Of a DNA stretch of 37,503 nt, positions 32,588-37,503 are shown in pieces. Position numbers and translations under genes: made by a program. The notes beneath the pieces were generated by a model. That model worked only from the letters and a program-made list of their open reading frames with translations. It was not told the origin of the DNA and searched no databases. The stretch spans positions 1 through 37,503 of IMG/VR virus record IMGVR_UViG_3300046010_011271; one strand, 5' to 3'. Position 1 is the stretch's first letter. Each line of letters starts with the position of its first letter. This DNA is from a virus.

Positions 32588-32611
32588 TATTTTTTATTAT
32601 ATTAAAATCTA

Positions 32612-33229
32612 TTACCAGATTGGGCAAGAACCTTGTGAACAAAGGATCTCAGTAACGATTGAGTTTACTTTAGAATATTTAGTAAGATTTTTTATTTGAG
32701 ATTCATTTAATGATTCTCTTACTAAATTCATATATGAACCAGGATTGGAAGGAGTAGAAACAAAATCCCAACAAAGAAGTTCGAAATCGTCTTGTACCTC
32801 AAGTACTCCATCATTTTCTTTCAATGAACCCATCCCACGAGAAGATACACCAACTGTAATACCACTTTCAATTAATGCTTTTAAAATATTTCCTGATGGT
32901 GTAGGGAGGATTTCAATATGACCCATTATATTATCACCATCCCACCAAACTTTAGATATATTATGAGATACATTTTTAAGGTTGATGATTTGAGATTCTG
33001 GATGGTCTAGTTCTCCTAATGCTCTTTTTTCTTTAATATATTGAGAATATTTATCCATTTCTCTTTCCCATAAATCTTTTTTGTAATATCTTCCATTACC
33101 GTTTTTAATTTCAACAGTAGCTAAGATACCTTCTACAATTGGATTACCTCGTTCAGATCGTTTACTTTCTGTTAAAGAAAATTTACCTGAGGAAAATAGT
33201 TGGGTTTCTATTAATATTTGTTTGTTCAT
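32612..33229 (-). CDS. 21: Prohead core protease (gp21-like)
   Basis: A 205-aa protease, close to T4 gp21 (212 aa). It digests the scaffold and trims head proteins during maturation. I chose the ATG at 33229 (MNKQILIETQ), which comes right after the upstream stop; a TTG start six codons earlier would overlap that gene. The catalytic motif GELDHPE has His76 and GVSSRGMGS has Ser129/Ser130, and a WDFVSTPSNPG block follows, with D155 as a likely third residue. The early block EGILATVEIKNGNGRYY is also typical of the S78/U9-type prohead proteases. It lies in the classical gp20-gp21-gp22-gp23 order, with a terminator directly after it. Confidence 0.92.
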   Translation of the reverse strand: MNKQILIETQLFSSGKFSLTESKRSERGNPIVEGILATVEIKNGNGRYYKKDLWEREMDKYSQYIKEKRALGELDHPESQIINLKNVSHNISKVWWDGDNIMGHIEILPTPSGNILKALIESGITVGVSSRGMGSLKENDGVLEVQDDFELLCWDFVSTPSNPGSYMNLVRESLNESQIKNLTKYSKVNSIVTEILCSQGSCPIW

Positions 33230-33230
33230 G

Positions 33231-35570
33231 TTAAATATCGTAATCAAGTCCTAAATCGTATCCTTTTAAAAATTCAACAACACTTTCTTCATATTCAGGG
33301 AAATTTGATGCTATGTTAATAATTTCATCTGAGTCTCCATTTACATCTGCAAACATTTCTACTGCTTGATTTATAATATTTTGAGGTAATTCACCTTCAT
33401 TTTCAAACATATCTTTTGTTTTAGTAGATATATCTTCTACTTTTTTTCCTATGTCATCTAAACTTTTAGAGGTATCATCTAATTTTTTATCATCTATAGC
33501 TTCATCAATAGGTGCATCCTCATCTATTATATCAGAAGAAACTGCATCTTTATTTTTTTTCTTAATTTTAGATAAATCTTTTTCTAATTTAGCTTTTGCT
33601 TTCTCTAAAGTTTTAATGTCTTTTTGTGCTTGTTTGATTTTTGTTTTATCAGTTAAAGCTTTCATATCTTCATCCTCATCCAATTTATTTAGTTGAGATT
33701 GACGTTTTTCAATAGCTGCATCTATTTTTTCTAATTTGGTTGATATTACTTCACTTTCTGCTTCTTTATTAATAGCTGATAATTCTTTTTCTACTGATTC
33801 ACGGATTACTTTACGTAAAAGTTGTTCTTCTAGTTCCTCAGGAGCGTATTTTTCTTTATCTTTGTATGAAAATCCTAATCCTTCAAACATTGGAGGAGGA
33901 ATTATTGCAATACCACCTTTAGCATTAGGTTTCATATCTTCTAATTGTTTCTTAAATCTTTGTAAAGCTCCAACATTTATAGGACGACCTCTTCGTACTT
34001 CTCCAGAAGTAGCTTTAGTTAGTTTATCATCAATTTCTATTAATTTTTTATCAATCCATTCTTCTAATTTTTCTACTTCATATCCATTTTCTTGAAATCT
34101 AATTTCATGATATAAAACATTTTTTCCAAATGTAGGAATTACTGTGGTTTTAGGTTCAGCGAATTTTTTAAATAATGTTCTTATCATTGGCCAATATCTA
34201 TCAGAAATTTCATTGGTAATAATTTTGAGACGATTTTTATTATCTTGAATTTGTTTTTCTCTAGTACCTCTACCTTTTTCCATTCCTTCTAAAGTAATAT
34301 AAAGTAAATTTGAGATAAAGATGGTATTATTTGGGGTAACTCTAATATGAGGAATTTTTAAAGACTCATTATATGAAGGGGCATTAGAACTTGGGGTTGA
34401 AAGATTAAATGCTTTTCTTACTTCTGGAGTTAGAATATAATATGTGGGGATTTTTTGTTCTCCTTTTTCTAAGTTAGATGTATTGATATTTAAAATCCCA
34501 TAATTACCTCCACCTCTAACTTCTTCTAATTCTTGATCTACTATAGAACGAATAGCTTCACGAATTTCATTTTCTCTTCTTTCTAATTCTTTTCTGCGTT
34601 TTTCTTCTCTATCCGCTTTAATTTGTTCTGGGGATGGTTTTGGTTTGTTGGATGGGGTGAATGCTTGTTTTACTCCACTTTTAAATTTTTCTAATTCATC
34701 TAACATTTCATCTCCAAACACTAAATCCCATGATTGTTGATTTTCTGGGTTTGCTATTCCATTATGAATATGCCAACTTGATACATCACTAGTATTTTTA
34801 TCTAAAAAATCATGAAAATATGAACCTTCCATTCTTTCTTCCCAAGAAATTGGGTTTTTATCTAAAGTTAAATTATTTTTTTTTATAAAATGTTTTACCT
34901 GGGTATCTAATGGTTGGTCACTCCAAAGTCCACCTTTTAGTTGGGTTTGAATATTTTCTTTTAAATCACCATACCCACTTGATTTATATTTACCTTTTGG
35001 CTCTTTTGGAGTACCTAAACCTGGATGTTCGGTTGTATATCCTAAACCTTTAACTCCAAATTGACCATCTTTAACATAGTATATAGGATCTTTTGATAAA
35101 TTTTTCAATACAATATCTTTTAATTCTTGCATTGTTTTATTTTCATTTTTTGGATCCTTCATTTCAGCATAATATCCAGTCATAATCTGATCAAATATCA
35201 TGTTATCAAAGTTTTTATCCTCTTTTTTATCTGTTGGTTTAGAAGTTTTTTCTTCTTTTTCTTCAACTTGTTTTGATGGAGTTTTAGCTGTTGCTTTATC
35301 TGATTCCTCTTGTGATTTAGCTGCTTCAGCTAAAAATTTCTCAAATGCGGTTTCAAATGATTCTTTTTTAGTTTCAATTGAGTTGATTGGAGAAAGTCCA
35401 ATTATATTTTCATTAATAACCCCTTTTTGTTTTAGGATTAAGGATACTTCATCAAATGTTGCAGCATTTCGTATATAGTTTGGGAACATTGATTTGGCTT
35501 CTTTTAAGAATACACCTTTATGTCCTTTTCCTTCCTTAATTAGTTGATATTGTTCGTTTAGGGTTTTCAT
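33231..35570 (-). CDS. Large unknown head-associated protein with coiled coils
   Basis: A 779-aa protein inserted between the portal region and the protease gene. N-terminus MKTLNEQYQLIKEGKGHKGV with FLKEAKSMFPNYIRNAATFDE. A charged low-complexity stretch (EKEEKTSKPTDKKEDKNFD) lies near 100-120. A folded part has YHEIRFQENGYEVEKLEEWI near 480. Residues 600-700 are Lys/Glu-rich helices likely to form a coiled coil (AAIEKRQSQLNKLDEDEDMK, KDIKTLEKAKAKLEKDLSKI). The C-terminus is acidic and ends YDLGLDYDI. Composition (Lys/Glu-rich, helical) suits an internal head core or scaffold-like protein, and its position supports that. No enzymatic motif seen. It shares one base (TAATG) with the upstream gene's stop. 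Confidence 0.8.
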   Translation of the reverse strand: MKTLNEQYQLIKEGKGHKGVFLKEAKSMFPNYIRNAATFDEVSLILKQKGVINENIIGLSPINSIETKKESFETAFEKFLAEAAKSQEESDKATAKTPSKQVEEKEEKTSKPTDKKEDKNFDNMIFDQIMTGYYAEMKDPKNENKTMQELKDIVLKNLSKDPIYYVKDGQFGVKGLGYTTEHPGLGTPKEPKGKYKSSGYGDLKENIQTQLKGGLWSDQPLDTQVKHFIKKNNLTLDKNPISWEERMEGSYFHDFLDKNTSDVSSWHIHNGIANPENQQSWDLVFGDEMLDELEKFKSGVKQAFTPSNKPKPSPEQIKADREEKRRKELERRENEIREAIRSIVDQELEEVRGGGNYGILNINTSNLEKGEQKIPTYYILTPEVRKAFNLSTPSSNAPSYNESLKIPHIRVTPNNTIFISNLLYITLEGMEKGRGTREKQIQDNKNRLKIITNEISDRYWPMIRTLFKKFAEPKTTVIPTFGKNVLYHEIRFQENGYEVEKLEEWIDKKLIEIDDKLTKATSGEVRRGRPINVGALQRFKKQLEDMKPNAKGGIAIIPPPMFEGLGFSYKDKEKYAPEELEEQLLRKVIRESVEKELSAINKEAESEVISTKLEKIDAAIEKRQSQLNKLDEDEDMKALTDKTKIKQAQKDIKTLEKAKAKLEKDLSKIKKKNKDAVSSDIIDEDAPIDEAIDDKKLDDTSKSLDDIGKKVEDISTKTKDMFENEGELPQNIINQAVEMFADVNGDSDEIINIASNFPEYEESVVEFLKGYDLGLDYDI

Positions 35571-36028
35571 TATTCTTCTTCTGTTAATAGGGTTTTTATA
35601 TCTTTTATATAATCTAAAATTAAATCTGTTGGGATGTAAACTTCATATGAACCTGGATTTTCATTGTAAAATTCTGCAGTTTCATTTTTTTTATTTGATA
35701 GGATAGGTAAAAGGGAGTTTATTTCTTTTTCTATTTTAGTAAATGCATTAATTCTTTCTTGTTGAAATTCATTATATTCATTTAATGTATCTTCTTCAAA
35801 TAATTTTTTTACTTCTAATCCTGATCCTTTAATTTTTTTAGGGACTGCTTTCCATCCCAATTTATAATAATAGTGTCTTTTTACTCCATCCATATTAGTA
35901 CCTTTTTTAAAAGAATATTTATCAGCATATTGTGCTCCCTCACCTGCTGTGAATGTAGCCCCTCCAGTACCTGTAGATGAAAGTTCTTGGAGTTTTTGTC
36001 TGATAATTTCTTTTATTTTATCACGCAT
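35570..36028 (-). CDS. Unknown head-associated protein with possible cleavage site
   Basis: A 152-aa protein. Residues 1-15 (MRDKIKEIIRQKLQE) form an amphipathic leader ending L-Q-E, consistent with the prohead protease consensus. The next residues, LSSTGTGGATFTAGEGAQYA, closely resemble those after the capsid protein's candidate cleavage site (SSTNTVGGAGTGTFNVGTGA, then QWA). Then come YYYKLGWKAVPKKIKGSGLE and a long helical tail with acidic end. The start gives an 8-nt ATGCGTGA overlap with the upstream gene. I infer a small internal head protein processed on maturation. No enzymatic motif. Confidence 0.78.
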   Translation of the reverse strand: MRDKIKEIIRQKLQELSSTGTGGATFTAGEGAQYADKYSFKKGTNMDGVKRHYYYKLGWKAVPKKIKGSGLEVKKLFEEDTLNEYNEFQQERINAFTKIEKEINSLLPILSNKKNETAEFYNENPGSYEVYIPTDLILDYIKDIKTLLTEEE

Positions 36029-36875
36029 TTGCTAATTCTAATTCAGTTAATAATTCACAGTATTGTAACAAATCAACTAGATTTTCAGTTGTGATTTTAG
36101 TTGTTTTATTTACTGGTCTGATCAATGATATAATTTCGTTGATTTTGATTTTAGTAACATTGTTTTTTGTAGTATTATTTAATTCAATTAAATCATCTTT
36201 TATTTCTTGTGATTTAGAAATATAAAATTCTTTTAATTTAGGAGTATTATCAATTGATGTGATAAGTTCTTTTAAAATATCTTTTTGATGTAAATTTAAA
36301 TCTTTATATTTTTCATTAAATTTTTCCAAAATTATTTTATAGGCCAATATACTAACATCTTTATCTCCTTTTATTTCATCTAATATATTTTCTCTAATTT
36401 TTTCCTCTTTTATAGGAGCTGCTGTTAGATGCTCTAAAATAGTAATTTTATTTGAGATTATATTTTCTGGATTTACTGGGGTAGTGATATTGTATATTTC
36501 TAATAAGGTATAGAAAGCGGCTTGGATTTTATAGTTTGGTAATTTATGATTAAAAAATTCATTTAAATCATAATGCTGTTGTAATTCATTAATTAGATTA
36601 TACTTTTGTTTTTTTAAAAGTTTTCTATTTAATGTTTTAGAGGCCTCTAAAAGAGTATCTATAATTATATTAGCTCTAGATTCAGTTAATGATGTTTTTT
36701 TAAGTAAAGATTCATATAATTTATATTCTTTCCCTAATTCTGTTTTAACAAAATATTTCTTTAAAATATCTTTAACTGGAGAATCCTTGCCTTCTAAAGT
36801 ATCAGCAGTAATTTGCCTAACTAAAAGTTCAAAAAGGATACCAGTATTTTTATACTTCGAATGGTTGATCTTCAT
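36021..36875 (-). CDS. Unknown helical protein between portal and protease genes
   Basis: A 284-aa protein, almost all helix and Lys/Asn/Ile/Leu-rich. It begins MKINHSKYKNTGILFELLVR and has charged helices such as ASKTLNRKLLKKQKYNLINE and KITILEHLTAAPIKEEKIRE. There is no signal peptide or membrane segment, and I see no known motif. It is in the position occupied in T4 by small genes 67 and 68 (prohead core), but is much larger than those, so homology is not claimed. It starts after a TTATAAATAT element and overlaps the 152-aa gene by 8 nt. A head assembly or core role is inferred from place only. Confidence 0.75.
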   Translation of the reverse strand: MKINHSKYKNTGILFELLVRQITADTLEGKDSPVKDILKKYFVKTELGKEYKLYESLLKKTSLTESRANIIIDTLLEASKTLNRKLLKKQKYNLINELQQHYDLNEFFNHKLPNYKIQAAFYTLLEIYNITTPVNPENIISNKITILEHLTAAPIKEEKIRENILDEIKGDKDVSILAYKIILEKFNEKYKDLNLHQKDILKELITSIDNTPKLKEFYISKSQEIKDDLIELNNTTKNNVTKIKINEIISLIRPVNKTTKITTENLVDLLQYCELLTELELANA

Positions 36876-36894
36876 TCTATTTCAATTAATTTGT

Positions 36895-36905
36895 TTATAA
36901 ATATA
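36895..36905 (-). promoter_or_regulatory. Candidate late promoter element upstream of the 284-aa gene
   Basis: The minus strand reads AATATATTTATAAACAAATT, 20 to 30 nt before the ATG and just after the portal stop. It is a member of the recurring element family. Confidence 0.4.
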
Positions 36906-36915
36906 TTAAAATCTA

Positions 36916-37503
36916 TTACTCACGAATTTGTTTTTCATCTAATAGTGAAGATTTTTCATTATCGGATTCAAATATTAATTTTTTCTGTGGAATTTTAGCT
37001 AACATTTCTTTTTGAAATATAGATATTTTCTTATTTTCTAAAGCTAATGGTGATCCTCCTTTATATTGTGGTTTAATTGAATCTGAAGAATCAGTGTCTT
37101 TTTTCATCCCTAATGCCCCAATTCTATCTTTTCCAAATGCATTATCTTGGGTATTAATTTTGGTTGACTTTTCCTCTGGGCGACCTAAAGTTGATTTTTC
37201 ATCATACCCCTCAGGTACCTCACCACCATCATATCTTCCTCTACCATATAATGTAGCTAAATCATGTGGGGTACCATATGATTGTCCTGTTACTTGAGGG
37301 TCATTTCCTTCTGATTCAATTTGAGTTATTCTGAATTTACGTTTAGAGTCTTCTCGAATTAGATCTCTATATTCATCATATTGATCCTCACTCATATGCC
37401 AGATATTCTCATATACCCAATCTGATGGGAATAGATTGTTGTCTATTATAGCATTAGATAGATCAACTTTTTCTTTCATAAGCATTACTCTTTCTTGATC
37501 ATA
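36916..37503 (-). CDS. 20: Portal protein, C-terminal part (gp20-like), cut by window edge
   Basis: The last 195 residues of a protein whose frame is open to the window edge (it starts here with YDQERVMLMKEKVDLSNAII; an internal ATG at 37485 is not its start). The segment VDLSNAIIDNNLFPSDWVYE, with NIWHMSEDQYDEYRDLIRED, matches the helical C-terminal region of gp20 portal proteins, where helices with D/E-rich ends precede a tail. The remaining sequence is Gly/Asp/Ser-rich and ends LLDEKQIRE. T4 gp20 is 524 aa; the dodecameric portal forms the packaging vertex. It precedes the gp21-gp22-gp23 genes as in T4. The tail from about residue 70 onward looks longer than in T4. Confidence 0.75.
   Translation of the reverse strand, partial: YDQERVMLMKEKVDLSNAIIDNNLFPSDWVYENIWHMSEDQYDEYRDLIREDSKRKFRITQIESEGNDPQVTGQSYGTPHDLATLYGRGRYDGGEVPEGYDEKSTLGRPEEKSTKINTQDNAFGKDRIGALGMKKDTDSSDSIKPQYKGGSPLALENKKISIFQKEMLAKIPQKKLIFESDNEKSSLLDEKQIRE

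Noticed and set aside
32409-32699. Plus-strand open frame of 96 codons across the gap before the scaffold gene
   Set aside because: It runs through the terminator hairpin and into the opposite strand of the protease gene, with no recognisable protein features; read as a chance frame.
33230-33247. TTG start for the prohead protease
   Set aside because: The ATG at 33229 lies one base past the upstream stop and gives a normal length; the six extra codons would only overlap the previous gene.
33451-35478. Several plus-strand frames opposite the 779-aa gene
   Set aside because: Serine- and phenylalanine-rich shadows of Lys/Glu-rich coding on the minus strand.
37486-37503. Treating the portal fragment as a complete 189-aa gene starting at 37485
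   Set aside because: The frame is open upstream to the window edge and the sequence matches only the C-terminal part of a portal protein.
1-37503. tRNA genes, integrase, insertion sequences or attachment sites
   Set aside because: I looked in the gaps, all of which are short, and saw no cloverleaf-like sequence, recombinase motif or terminal inverted repeats.

Overview
The window is a contiguous piece of a T4-like contractile-tailed phage (myovirus) genome. Every convincing gene lies on the minus strand, so transcription and gene order run from high to low coordinates. The DNA is strongly AT-rich. Genes are tightly packed, with 1 to 17 nt overlaps or gaps of a few tens of bases. Start codons are mostly preceded by A-rich stretches rather than a Shine-Dalgarno sequence, which is typical of Bacteroidota. 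I infer a phage of a Bacteroidota (probably aquatic flavobacterial) host, but no host gene is present to prove it. I saw no tRNA, integrase, insertion sequence or CRISPR array.

Head module (37503 to 27956): the C-terminal part of the portal protein (gp20-like, cut by the window edge), three head-associated proteins of unknown function (284, 152 and 779 aa), the prohead protease (gp21-like), the acidic scaffold (gp22-like) and the major capsid protein (gp23-like) with a strong terminator after it. Then come a compact protein-kinase-like gene and a PhoH-family ATPase, whose upstream regions are a 33-bp near-perfect direct repeat.

Neck, fibre and tail module (27909 to 4783): a small beta-rich protein, gp13-, gp14- and gp15-like neck and tail-terminator proteins, a 978-aa repetitive fibre with YadA-like HAEG repeats, a DUF1566/Lcl_C-like tip protein, two small proteins, two tandem paralogous tail sheath proteins, the tail tube, an overlapping pair that looks like tape-measure chaperones joined by programmed frameshifting, and the tape measure. 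These are followed by baseplate/tube-initiation proteins, a LysM-like baseplate protein, a 1036-aa hub with a C-terminal SleB-like wall-hydrolase domain, an M15 peptidase and a conserved unknown.

Replication and recombination end (4759 to 1): a short family-A DNA polymerase-like protein, an unknown, a protein with a possible capsid-targeting N-terminus and weak methyltransferase resemblance, a gp32-like ssDNA-binding protein, a UvsX/RecA recombinase and the first 18 codons of another gene.

Most interesting points: (1) a kinase-like protein that keeps the catalytic Lys, Asp, Asn and Asp, starts with a peptide resembling a T4 capsid-targeting/cleavage sequence and sits beside the capsid gene, so it is a candidate virion-packaged, injected kinase; (2) similar candidate processing N-termini on other unknown proteins; (3) a T7 slippery run in the chaperone overlap; (4) two different tail sheath genes; (5) a recurring AATATTTATAA-type element upstream of many genes, probably the late promoter; (6) a compact polymerase with an altered motif C.
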